The notes beneath the pieces are model-generated. The model was not told the origin of the DNA. It saw only the letters and a list, made by a program, of their open reading frames with translations, and made no database searches. From Thamnaconus septentrionalis (lineage: Eukaryota > Chordata > Actinopteri > Tetraodontiformes > Monacanthidae): 64,000 bases of DNA. Each line of letters begins with the position of its first letter. Positions within the stretch are counted from its first letter, which is position 1. Shown piece by piece: positions 25,196 to 41,600 of the stretch. The stretch spans positions 1,740,629 through 1,804,628 of the forward strand of contig CM020505.1 in the NCBI GenBank assembly GCA_009823395.1. The letters are read 5' to 3'. Both the position numbers and the translations under genes were made by a program.

Positions 25196-25456
25196 TAATA
25201 AGCTACACTACATACGCCTGACTGCTATGTAAATGTAGAAAACAAAAATAAACTTCAAAACCTTTATGTGTTTTCATGTCATCAATACGTCATTTGCATC
25301 TGATGTGAGTCGTCAATCAAAATGTGATGGATATATCATCCACAGGAAATTAGCTGTCAACCATTGTATTGATATTGACATGAAAACACATAAAGGTTTC
25401 TTTATTTTTTTTGTTTTCTACAAAAGCAGTCAGCAGTCAGCAGTCGTAGCTTATTA
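25196..25456. mobile_element. Foldback element (MITE) with arms of about 90 bp
   Basis: The left arm 25196-25288 and right arm 25366-25456 are inverted copies. Both carry, in arm orientation, AATAAGCTAC, then GTAGAAAACAAAAA, then CCTTTATGTGTTTTCATGTC. The loop of about 77 bases has no coding capacity. Small indels, including a triplicated CAGTCAG in the right arm, show age. The superfamily is not assigned. Confidence 0.8.
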
Positions 25457-28400
25457 TTGGACAAGGTGAGCCAAACCCATGTTCAAGGTCGGTATTAATT
25501 TTGTTTATGCTTGGCGAGTTAAAGAGAAAGGTCAACATTTATTTTCTTCTCATACCTAACAGACAGAGGAAGATAAATCCTGACATCAGTTAAATGTGAA
25601 TGTGCTTCTGTTGAGCCATGATTTCATTTCCAGTCATCCGAGCCCACCGGTAATCCAAGGGTCTCCCCGCTGTGCAACAACAGCCAGAAGGGATAATAGC
25701 CGGGGTTATGGATTGACCCGTGGATCACCTTGTACCACGGCTGTGAAGGAACCGTGTATGTGTGAGAGGCCAGGTTGCCGCGTTGCTTGGATGCGGGAGC
25801 CAAGGACGAGAGTTTCCCCGTCTCTCGAGCGCAGACGGGGTCTTGCCAGGACCAAGGTGCAGTGAAATGGAAAGCATGCCATTCCGTGTTCCGCTTGATG
25901 CAGAGTGACTGTGAGAGGTTGTGTCATGCTCCTTGGCTATTGACTCAATGACTTGGGACTCCATGGCAAAAGCCTGAACCCGTGCAGGCTCTGCGTGCTG
26001 ACAGAGAGATGTGTCTTCCACTTGTCTTCACATTGACCTGAGGACTCTGCTGGTCTGACGTGTCCACATCCCCAAAGTCTCACCTCCTGGACCCAGGAAT
26101 AACCTTTTAGTGACCCTGCCAGTCTTTCACGCTCTGTTAGCCATGGGTCTGGCTGCTATCGAAACATTTCACTGAACTTGTGCTTCTTTCTTTACTGATA
26201 CAGCTATGGATTACCTGCCTGTGGCTGTCAACCCATTCGGCTTTTGCTACATGGATGACATGGCGGAGAACTCAGCCGTGTGCGTGGCATATTATTCACT
26301 GCCACAGTGGGTTGAAAAGTTGAGGCACAGAGTAAGCATGGGCCATTAGCTCAAGCTGACATGAAAGCACAAAGAGCCAGACCTTCGTGGCTTCCACTGC
26401 CCTCGGGTCCATCCAGACGACAAAATCACCATATGCCCTTCATTTGTTGGAATAAATCAGGATGTCGTGTCAAGTCACGCAACACAAATAAATGATTTAT
26501 TCTCCTTTACATTGTATGCAAAAGGATCATTCTGCATATTTGACTAATGTCTTGTCTTCGGACGTGTTTCTAACAGCTGGCCTGATTTATTGCGAGCTTC
26601 AGAGGATTGTTAAGACAACAATCACTGGCTCAGTGACAGCGGCCCAATTATCCCCTCCATGCAGAAGAGGTTTACACAGAGAGAAAAAAAGGTTGTGAAT
26701 TGCAAATCCAGTTGCTGGCTGTGCCGGTTCTGCTCTAATCTAATAATGTGATCCATCATTTCAGCTGAAGCGGCTCTACATGGAAAGGAATCCCACTGAG
26801 GGACAGTATGAAGACGTTTGCATATCTTTGTATGCACAACTATGATTGGTTGTGTGGGGAGACACACAAAAAAAATAAACATACATGCAATAATGGGTCA
26901 AGTCATCCCTCTCCTCTAAAAAGGCCCTCGTTTAAAGGCTTTATTGCTTATCAATAAAACAAATATGCACTTGACATCCATAATGACCGTTAATGCATTC
27001 TGGGAAGTAAGATTGTCAGCATCCAGAGTTAAGTCTGTGTTTCATGCTTAAAAGAGGGATAGAGGGATTGGCCCTGCTGCGGAATCATCCATTACCCTGA
27101 TGAGCTGGAAGCCCCTGAGCCACAACAGCACAGCCACACGTTGAACAAGACAGGCGACTGCCACTATTTGTTCCCCGAAAGCATTCATCACACTAATTAC
27201 CCATGGTGCCAAGTAGCTCCAGAAGCACAGTGAGGTTTCAGCTGCTCGTTTGGAACCGGTCTGAGGAGGAGAAAGCCCAGCTGTGTCCAAACACAAGACC
27301 GTCCTCTTTTCCTGACACTGCTGCGCATAATTAACTAAGCACTCGAGTGGCCTGTCAGACTGCCATGATGATTCTGCCCTTGATGAATAGATAACAAATA
27401 CATGATCAATCAAAATGTAAAACCATGTTCTTGGAGGAAATATGTTGCTGTGAAGGACAAAAGGAGGATCTGCTTTGGTTGAAAAAAAAAGTGGAAAGGG
27501 CAAAGGAATTTTGAAGAAATTGGCAGATTATTTGTATTCCACAGATCATTATTAAATTTCTCTTGCGCGTCTTAGTTTTTTTTTGTCATCCAAGAAACCC
27601 AGACACAAAGTGTCAGCCTCTCTGAATGCTGGTCATTTTCTCCAACTGAGTTCGACGATGACCAAGATGACCAGAAGCACTAGGAGATGAGCTGCCATCC
27701 AGATGAGTGTGCAACCGTCTATGACCGTTGTGGCCTTTAACAAGCCGCCTGAACAGTAAGATCCTCACAACAACCCAGCATCACCTCCGTGTCGTGGCCA
27801 GACAACAAGGACAAGGAAACTTCTTGAAAACAATCAAGAACCAGATAATTATTGAAACCATGCAACCATCAATTTTCAATACGGGGTTGGGTTTAGGGTA
27901 CAATTGGAGTATTTACTCATCATTATGGGTTAATCTTGTGGCAGATAAATTCTTGGTGGAGTGAGGTCAGAGGTTAAGTTGGACTCAGTGCAGAGTGTAA
28001 TGAAGATCACCACAGCAATGATTCTGCTCAAGTCCAGGTATATATCACTGGTGGTACGTTATCGTGGCACACTGACAGGAGCCACAATGTGCCTCTCAAG
28101 TGTAAAGTGTAGCTCATGAGTAATGCAGCAGCAACCCTGAAAAAGTCGAAGGTCAGCGATCTGGGATTAATGAAAGGTGAAAGGCGTAGAGCGGTCACAG
28201 GTGAAGTAGTGGCTAAGGTGCACTAATCTAAGTGACAAGTTATTGTTGCTCTCTGCCCAGGGTTTGACCCTGCTTAGCGGCCTAAGTGGTTTCAGCTTTG
28301 TCCCAATGGCTACCAAAGCATAAACACTACAGTCACAATCTATCTTCTTTGTTTACTCTGCAGCATCTGTTGTCACAAACAAGGTAATAGATAATAAACT

Positions 28401-30479
28401 GTTTAGAAATTTTAACTAGAATAATGTATTTTTCGTTTTTGCAATAAAAAGTCTTTTATACTGTCGTACTATTACTACTGCTACTGCTGCTGTTGCTGCT
28501 GCCACAACAAAAACTAGTAAGAAGAGTTTTGTTGCTGAAACTGTTCTTAATTTTATTACACACTGAGTCACTTTAACTATAGGGGTATAACTGCACTTGT
28601 GGCATAACTGTACTTGTGGATTTAATGTTGTCTTTAAAAACAACATTACACACATGATCCAAGCCTCAGACCAATAAAGCTCTAATAACTTGCATTGCAT
28701 CGCGGTGCTGGTATTTGAAATGACAATATTTTGCAAGCATCTTGACCTGCCTGTGACCAATATATTGTTAGTATACTTTGACTTAGATGACAATCATTAA
28801 TCTAATTAGCATAATGGGCTTACACCGCACCCGATTACTTTAAATGCTAAGACCTGAGCCACTACACTTTGTCTAGTAGGTGAGAGACAGTTACTCGGCA
28901 GTAAAGTATCTTTACTGGAGGACATCTTTGGCCATTGAAATGAAACTGAATCTAACGCTGCAAATGCCAGTAGTGGAAATGGACACTTCATGTTTATGTT
29001 GCCACTTGCAGGGCAGCAACTGGGTGCTGTCTCCAACTGCTCAGTAAACAGTCTCTCATGCAGCACAGCTGGTCTGTCCTGCTCATTCTTTCACACACTT
29101 TAACTGGCGAGCTTCCAAATATCTGTGTGATGTGTTGTAGAGATCACCAGCTCACCTAATAAAAGAAGGGATTTCTAATCTTTTAACCCAAAAATATCTG
29201 ACAAGGTCACATTATCAAGGGAGATGTGAAGTCCTCCACCGCCGCACAGTGCGGTAAACACTTTGGCCTTGACCTTGCTGACTTTTTTTGAATGTGTGCC
29301 ATCTGTGTTGTGAGCTTGCAGAGCAGAGCTTGTTTAATTTGAGATGTGTCAGTACGGAGCATAACAACACACTGAGCTACTGGAATGCTGCAAGTGAATC
29401 CTGAGTTAACAGTGCATGCATCTCTACATAGCAATGACGACTACAAAGAGTCCCCACGAGCACCATTATGTGATCATTTGATCTGAACATGACATTGTAG
29501 CATAGAGTTTGTGATGCTGGTGCAATAACACAATGTAAGCACAACCAAAAGACAACTTGTATGTTTTTGAAAAAAATAAAATGTCTGAATCATCTGGGTG
29601 AACATGAGTAACTGACATCCCCTAAACATATAGTGAACATATGATGTTTAGAGATGAGGTATCCTATGATATATTAAAAAAAACAAAAAACAAAAAACAA
29701 AAAACATTTCTTCGTAAAACACTTCCATTTTTTTATACTTAAGTTCAATTTGAAGGCACTGAGTTTGATGACCGATGACTACCAAACTGATTGTTTGAGC
29801 AGACTTTTCATTTGGAGATAAAAATACAATAATTGTATTGTAAGACAAACACCCATCTTTGACCTTTGCATTTAAAAGGGCAATTAGATGATATTGTATA
29901 TATTATATATTGTATGATGGTAAAACAAATTTCTCATTGTTGTGTTACAAAAACACACATTACGTTGGAGACAATATCAGGCAAGATAATAAATGTACAC
30001 AAACAGACCCATCACGCATGCAGGGTGAGAACTGCAAAAAAAAAATAAAAAATAAATAAAAAGACGGTAGGGAAAGTGTTTCATAAATGAAAAACAGTTC
30101 AATCAAAACTAATTCAATAAATTTCCTTCAACTCAGAGATTTCGGCTCAATCTGCGCTTACCTGCGTAATTAAGCGATGACACTAGGTGGCATCAAATTG
30201 CTGCAGATAACATCTGCTGCTTTTCTGCGGACCCCTAACACAAGACCGGCCTGTTCTCTCCTCATCTTGTATTTCAGCACTATAGAAAATGAGAAAAGGG
30301 CTCGATAGCATTTGCTGCATTAAATGTATGTTCACATACAATAACAAAATTCTGGATAAAAGAGTAACACGGGAGGTGGTGGTGGTAGGAGGGGGGACGT
30401 AGGGGGTTGGACTTGCCCTTGTTTTACCATGCATCAACAGTAATCCCCCCTCCTCTCACTCCAGCTCCACGAGCAGATT
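25457..30479. other. Spacer between slco3a1 and nr2f2-like
   Basis: About 5 kb without a recognisable gene. It includes moderate-complexity, apparently unique sequence (for example about 26.9-27.5 kb) that could hold regulatory elements, and an A/CAAAAAA array near 29669-29705. The 151-codon minus frame at 27048-27503 has no family signature. No RNA gene was recognised. Confidence 0.6.
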
Positions 30480-31107
30480 TAACCCCGCCCCCTCCATGGC
30501 GACGTCACCGAGTCACATCCCGTGACGCTGGACGCAACACTCTCCTCCTCCTCCGTCCCGGAGCGAAGCATCATAAAAATCATCCATCAGCCCCTCTGCC
30601 TGTCCCTCTCCTCCACCTCCGCTGTCTTTTCTATTGTAACTTGCGGCTGGTTGGGAGCGCAGGGAGCATCTGGAGAGCTCGGTGCGAAAGATCTGTTCAG
30701 TTTCTAAACGCTTGGACACAAGATAGAAGGATCCGACCGAGTGCGTTTTGTATTATTTTTTTGTTATTATTATTATTATTTTATTTATTTTTGGAATAAG
30801 CAGCGTTCCACCGTGGATTTCGCGGACTCGGTTGCCCTCCTCACCCCTCTCTCACTCTCTGTGGATGTTTCGGTGACGGAAGATTTTCATCGGCATCTGG
30901 GTAACACAGCGCACGTTGCTTTTATTCTACGTTTCATTTTTGCATATTCTAGGCTCTGCTATAAACCGCTGGCACGTTGTGTTTATCGACAACAAACGAT
31001 GCCACGGTTTCCCTTCATGTGAGTTCATGCTTCACGCAAACAAGTCGCTTGCATCAATTTAAAGCGTGAAGTTGCGCAGCTGTGCAAACTTTTGGGAGAC
31101 GGTCGAC
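30480..31107 (+). promoter_or_regulatory. nr2f2: Promoter and 5' UTR region of nr2f2-like
   Basis: GC-rich segment with a GC box (CCCCGCCCCCT, 30483-30493), a CRE-like GACGTCACC (30501-30509), and a possible TATA-like CATAAAAAT near 30572-30580. Leader sequence of about 500 bases then precedes the start codon. The element calls are by motif only. Confidence 0.4.
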
Positions 31108-35541
<4,434 letters not shown>

Positions 35542-36960
35542 AGCGAGACGCTAGCGTGGTGCTACACCGCCGTCAGGAAAAAGCCCCCCATACCTCAAAA
35601 TCTGCTCATTTTTAGCGCCGCTCAAAAACGCCTGCCGCTTTGAGACCGAGCGAAGCCAAACTGCCGGAGGAATGTGATAATTGCTTCACCTACACATAAA
35701 AGAGACGACCCCTCGCCGCCAATGCGTTTTTAAAACCAGCCGCCATTTTCTCGGTACGGGAGGAGAGAACTGCCTTCTCCTGTGCACACGTTAAACCGGA
35801 GGTCCCCCTAAATAATGCAGCCACCGTCCAGACGTCCAAACATTGGAGCCCACTGGCAGACTTTTCTTACTTTGGGTTTTCTTTCTCCACTTTTCTGCTT
35901 ACAACGTTTCTCCAAATTAAAATGGCTGAATACGGTGGACATTCATTCCATTTCTTTGTTTTCGCAGCGTGATAACCACGCACAGACTGATTTTGGGGAT
36001 TACAACAAACAATATTTATTGGACCCTGTGTGTATATTTATCGTGTTTGTAAACTCTGTTTTGACTTCCTTTTTAAAAATGTTTTAGCTATGTTTGCCCC
36101 TCCGCCGCCACCCCGCCCCTCCTCCGCCAGTGAGAAATTTGCAGGAATTGCCACATCTTTCCTTTCATTGTTCTTTTGTTTTGCGTTGCATACTTTACCG
36201 AAATGGCACTTTGGACTAAAAGGAACATTTCATAATAATGATGTAATGTTTGAAGCCCAGCATCATCTGATATAATCCAATATCTGCTCATTGATGTGCA
36301 GCCATAATTGAGAGATTATTGCTTTGTTCCAATTCCTTTGTTTTGCTTTTACACCGATAGACACCAGTGATGTGCAAAGAATGACAATGTAATAAGGGAA
36401 AAAATAATAATATGACACTTGCGTCCAATGAGGTTATGACAATGGTAATGGTAATGCATAAGTCTTTCCTTTAGTAATATCATTACTGTTTATTTTTCTG
36501 TTCTGTTTTAATTAAGATGTCACGCTTGCTAATCAGAAAATCTTCGTCAAATCATCCAAGATCTAGAATTTCTCATCAAATTTCAATTCTGAACACTCAG
36601 ATGAATACAATGTTTCCGTTTTCATCTAATGACTCATTATGGCCTTTAATGAAAAGAGGTTTTGATCATTTCATACTTTTATATTATGGCCAAAGTCAAA
36701 ACAGGAAAAAGAGAAAGTAATGACATTACTAAGTTGTTGGTTAATGCATCACAAAACACCTGTCTCCAGGCCTATTGCAATGATTCTACAGTACAGAGTA
36801 TGTGATGTGATACTTTTAAGACAGTTTCTTGATTGAGTCTATACCGTATTCCAGGTCAAGTCTGCAAAAACTTTTTTTTTTCCATAATTCATGCATTCAT
36901 GAGCCCATGCTGCTTAATGGCACAAAAGACCACTGCAGGGTACTGCTGAAATGATGATGC

Positions 36961-37027
36961 GTGCGTGTATGTGCACGTGTGTGTGAGTGTGTGTGTGTGT
37001 GTCTGTATGTGTGTGTGTGTGTGTGTT
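36961..37027. repeat. Interrupted (TG)n microsatellite
   Basis: TG dinucleotides with several single-base interruptions, in the presumed 3' UTR. Confidence 0.9.
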
Positions 37028-37122
37028 TGTGTTTACTTCTTGTTGACAACCACTCTGATGTACTGTGAAAGCATATTGGTTAACATATTGGTACCGTATT
37101 AAATTATAACTCAAGATTTCTA

Positions 37123-37128
37123 AATAAA
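37123..37128 (+). terminator. nr2f2: Candidate polyadenylation signal of nr2f2-like
   Basis: AATAAA in the context TTCTAAATAAAGTGTATTTGG, followed by a T-rich and GT-rich downstream element. It gives a 3' UTR of about 1.6 kb. Confidence 0.55.
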
Positions 37129-38069
37129 GTGTATTTGGTTTATTTTGACACTTCAAACACCTGCATTGTTTACCCCCCACAACCCCCCACCCCCCTCCCA
37201 CCTCTTGTCCAGGATTTTTTTTTTCACCCAATGTAACCGAGCAAGCAAATAAGAGCAACCATGGACTGTTAGGCGCCTGTTGCAACTCTGTCGCTGCTCA
37301 GACTTTTTAATCAAACTAATTGCTCGCTGTTTGCACGACTAATGTGTATGTCACAAATTATTTGCAGTGGCCTAATTTGTAGGCCTTGGCAGGGGCTTGG
37401 GTTATTTTGCCGTGCTGGACCGGAGCAGCCAGTCAAGCAACGGCAACACAAGGATTTAAACAAACATCACACACTCGGGCATAAACACACACAGATAGTA
37501 GCCAGCGTGTCTTCATTTCAAAGTGGTGCGGTTTTACTTCATTATTTTTGCTGTGGCTCATCCAATTTATTCAACCAGTGTGTTAATGTATTGATTTAAA
37601 GTATCAAAGATTTCAGTTTAAATGTGACTGTTTACAAAGTGACTTCCGGTTACTTTAAAGGATTTTTTTTTTTTTTTTTTAAATACTACCACTAAGAACA
37701 CTAACTTAACATCTCCTGACAGACGAGCATTTTTTTTTTTACACAAACGTGGTTAAACTCATCATCAAACAAGAGGGCGGAACAAAAATGGAATTATAAT
37801 CGCGTCTGTGTTGCCAGATTGAGGAGGACAGAGAGGATTAAGGCAGCTTCTTTGCTTCTTAGCGGACAGCGAGCTAATGAGGGGCCCCTGAGTGCTCTGT
37901 CACAACAGTTTACCCTGAGGAGGATGAAGCTGGCCGCTCGACGGCCCCTGGGTGTTCTGGGCCAAAGGGCCAACATAAAACAATAGAGCATTTTCCCACA
38001 CACGTACTGGTGGTGGGGGCAAAAGAAAATGCCAAGGAGGAGCCGACCGAGGAGATGCACAAGGATCGT
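37129..38069. other. Intergenic sequence downstream of nr2f2-like
   Basis: No gene recognised. It has a C-rich patch near 37172-37200 and T tracts near 37663-37680 and 37730-37740. A moderately GC-rich unique stretch lies at about 37840-38060. Confidence 0.6.
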
Positions 38070-38517
38070 GGGACGTTCTAAAACGCTTAACATAAACAGC
38101 TTAACGTAGTTTAATGACCGAAAACAGTGATGGATCAGATCGTGACCTCACATATCATCAGATTTTGTGTGGACATCTCTAGTCATGCTCCTTCCCTCTC
38201 CACAGGCGCTCATTAGGAAAAGGCTTAGTTAAATTAAAACTGCGATCAACTATGACCAAATTTCATGTGGACATCTCTAGTCATGCCCACTTTCCACAAG
38301 AAATTAGGAGATGGTTGATTGCTGATTTTGGACATTAAGCAACGTTGAGCCTTTTACCTCTGAGTGCCTATGGAGAGGAAAAGGCTTAACGTGGACAGTA
38401 TCCATAAAACAGGAGTTATCATTTTGGTTTGAGAAGTGAAAGTGGGCATGACTTAGAGACGTCCACGTGAATGTTGGTGACGTTAAGCTTTTTACGTTAA
38501 GCGTTTAAGAATGTCCC
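38070..38517. mobile_element. Foldback MITE with TIRs and nested inverted copies
   Basis: Terminal inverted repeats of about 38 bases begin GGGACGTTCTAAAACGCTTA on the left; the right end reads GGGACATTCTTAAACGCTTA on the opposite strand. About 33 of 38 positions match. Inside, a segment with GTGGACATCTCTAGTCATGC occurs twice in direct orientation (about 38170-38190 and 38268-38288) and once inverted (about 38450-38475). No coding capacity. Target duplication is not resolved. Confidence 0.8.
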
Positions 38518-38532
38518 ATCCATAGACACGAC

Positions 38533-38555
38533 AGCTAGCTAGCTAGCTAGCTAGC
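38533..38555. repeat. (GCTA)n tetranucleotide array
   Basis: Six self-complementary AGCT/GCTA units between the foldback element and the next repeat fragment. Confidence 0.95.
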
Positions 38556-38561
38556 GGCGCT

Positions 38562-38665
38562 GTTGTCAGAGTTTCCAACCGTCCCTCAAAATACGGAATT
38601 GTCCCGTAATTGACAATGAAATGGTGCGTCCCATTTTGAATAGATACGGGACGGGGTTTGTGTCG
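38562..38665 (-). repeat. Dispersed repeat fragment, copy B
   Basis: Its reverse complement shares the GCACCATTTCATTGTCAA core and ACGGGAC motif with 10109-10145. A GTTTCCAAC motif near its edge parallels GTTGCCAAC in copy A. The class is unknown. Confidence 0.7.
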
Positions 38666-41600
38666 TATTTCTGAGTTGTCTTGAACGTACATTTATTTTC
38701 GATGCAACCTCAACCTTAATCTACGTAGCTGCAGGCAACACCATTGCGCAACCTATTCACAACAACTGCGTACTGGCTACGTAGCTTGCATAGAGTCAGG
38801 ATCGCTTGTTATTTTCAGCTTTATTTATTGAATTTCTTTGTAAAAGCCATCCACCCTGCACTTTATTAATAGTTGTCCTAAAAATATGTTCAGTTCAAAT
38901 TTTCAATACAATTTAAACATGTCTAGTAGGAACAAATCCGTTAAAACTATGTGAACCATATACTTTTTTGATACCCCATTTTAAGTTATTATTTTTTGAA
39001 TGAAAGTGGGCAACATTAGCTGTTGCTCGGCTGTGTTCGAAACGTACCTTCCGTGTGAAGGCCACTTTTGAATGATAAGTTCCGAGTCAGACAGCCAGAG
39101 GGCCAAGGCTCCGCTTCTCTATCAGCTCTGTCAGCCAATCAGAGGTCAAAACTGCGCTTGCGGCCAATCACCTTGTATTGAGTAAAACTACCGAGGACCT
39201 ACGTTATTTAAAAATGATCAAACTTCACACAAAATATTGTTTTAAAAGTTAATGGTAATACGTCAATAGATGCCCCCCAGGTAATAAAACAAACAAACAA
39301 AAAAATTAAAAAGTCAAATCGTGCAGAAAAAAAAGTATATATATTATATCCCAGCTTTTCTTAATCTTGAGCTTACTTATAATTTTAAGGCAACAATTGA
39401 ACTTAGGAGTGTAAGTTTGAAAGCCCCAATAATTGTTGCAGTGCACGTTGTCCGACTTCAATGTTAGTTAGATGGTAACATGACTTTGCTTGTTTACAAT
39501 GCCATCAACTTTTCAAGAACAAACCGAAATCAATTATAATCATCATCTTTTTTTAAATTATTATTTCAAATTATAAATATATTATATATTCTACTATATA
39601 TTTTTCCGGCTCTAACATTTTTTTTTAAATGTAGAGTGTATTTAATTTTAGGATACGTCCAACAGTCCGTAATTAATTTACCAAATTATTTCTACATGTT
39701 GACTTTGCCGTTTTTGCCCGCCTTTAACTGCGCAGTGTTTTTATTGTTTGACTTCGAGCAATTGGTTTGGATCTGTGTGTGATAAAACTGATCAGGCGTT
39801 CATGGTAAATATTACAGCAGCGTGTCAGCAGCAGAAAGCAGAACCGGATCGAACCGTATATTCATTCAGTATTTCCTTCTGTTTTACGTTTTACTGTTTA
39901 CAATCATCCCCTGAAGCTTTTCAACGTGGTAAAATATTTTACTAGTTTGTAGATGTTTCAATAGATTATTTTGTCAAAATAATTCCGAAGACATCTGTAC
40001 TATTCTAAACTTTTTTTTTTTTTTTTACTTAATTAAAATATCGAGATGAAAAGTCTTCACTTGCGTTACAAGTTCATTATTTTTTCAACTCAGATCATGA
40101 TATGAAAAGTATGACAGACTTGTGTGACTTTGTATGGGCGAAAGCATTTCCCCCCGCACACAACATAATACTGCGCGTGGAAACTTATTAAGTAACTTTA
40201 TTTCATCCAGGTTTTATCTCTTTTAAACTAGCGATTTATCACCGGAAATCTTTTGTATCTGATCCCAATTTATTACTGCAGAACTTATACAATATGGCTC
40301 ATTTGTTTGAAGTAATGAGGGGGGAAAACTATCGAAACCTCCTGAAAAAAAAACTAATGGACTGGCAACCTGGTTGAACAGAGTTTTCAAATGTAAAATG
40401 ATTTTATTTAGGCTAGATTAAATATATTATTTGTCACTTAAATTTACCAGAAAGCGTCCTCTAACGGTTCCCTCTGTAGTGTGAAGTCAGGCGCTGCTTT
40501 CTACTCGTCATTAACTCAGAGAAACCAAGGTTTTCCTCTCATCCGTTTTCTAAACATGTTCATGGCGAGTTTAAAAGTGAAACGGATTATTTATTTATTT
40601 ATTTATTTATTAATAAAATGCTACGAAGAAAATAAGTATTGAGCAAATAGTTTTGTAAACACTCCAGTGTATTTTATTTTTTTCTTTCTTTCTCAGGACA
40701 TGAATTTTAAACTGAGCACGAACAGGCACGTTCAGCACACGGACATTAAAAAAAAAAAATGCGTGTTGAACCAGTAAAAATTATCTTGATGTTCAGATAA
40801 TTACCTGTATTAATTCGATCATTTTATTATTTATTTACAATAGGATAGCATTTCATAAATTCGAAATTTTTTCAAAATTCAAATTTACTTGCAGCGGTAC
40901 TTAAAAACCATTTTCTAATTTTTTTCTTTTTCTTTTTGAGATATTGAAGTATTATATTTTAAATGGTGCTAAAGAGGGGGGCTGGGGGGCGGGGAAACCC
41001 TGAACTGTGAGAACAAACACGTTTCATCATATTGGGGCTTCATTTCCACACAGTGCAGTGCAGTTGCTGTCTCATGTCCCTGAGAGAATTTGCTTGATTT
41101 GGATGTGGTGTAGTTATATGTGACATCATGGGGCTGCTGTATGTTCAAGAAAATTAAAAGCCCCCCTTCCCTCACTCTCTGAACGGGAGCGCCATCTGTC
41201 TGAAGGCTGGAATGAAACAGACCTGCGGGTGGAGAACATCTGAAAAGCAATTTCATATTCAATGCAAGGAGAGCCCGATCAAAAGCAGCGACAGCGGGAC
41301 GCGTTTGACTCAGAAAACCCCCCCAGTGGATCAAAGCAAACTGCTTTTCTTATCTCTTTTTTTTTTTTTACAGATGATCAAAAATATCACCTCGACGAAA
41401 ACGTCTTGATTTTATTGAATTGAAAAAGGGTCAGTTTGTAGCTCTGGTTGTTCAGATGGAGAATCAGAGTTTGGGGTGGTGGTGGTGGTGGTGGGGAAAG
41501 ACAATTGTCACTTTGCTGCTCCCTTGATTTCTCCTGCCTGCGACCACGTCGCCCCTTTAATCCTCTTCTCCCTGTCTGACTGACATCGCGCCGCCGCAGC

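Larger units (their letters stand above)
35542..37128 (+). other. nr2f2: Probable 3' UTR of nr2f2-like
   Basis: Non-coding sequence after the stop, ending at a well-placed AATAAA (37123-37128). It contains an interrupted TG array (36961-37027). The extent is inferred from the signal. Confidence 0.55.

Noticed and set aside
27048..27503. 151-codon minus-strand open frame in the slco3a1-nr2f2 spacer
   Set aside because: No domain or family resemblance, no supporting promoter or polyadenylation signal, and isolated in the spacer. A conservation test would be needed to reopen it.
31066..31107. Upstream in-frame extension of the nr2f2-like start
   Set aside because: The extension begins with GTG, not ATG. 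The ATG at 31108 gives the conserved MAMV start with a strong Kozak context.
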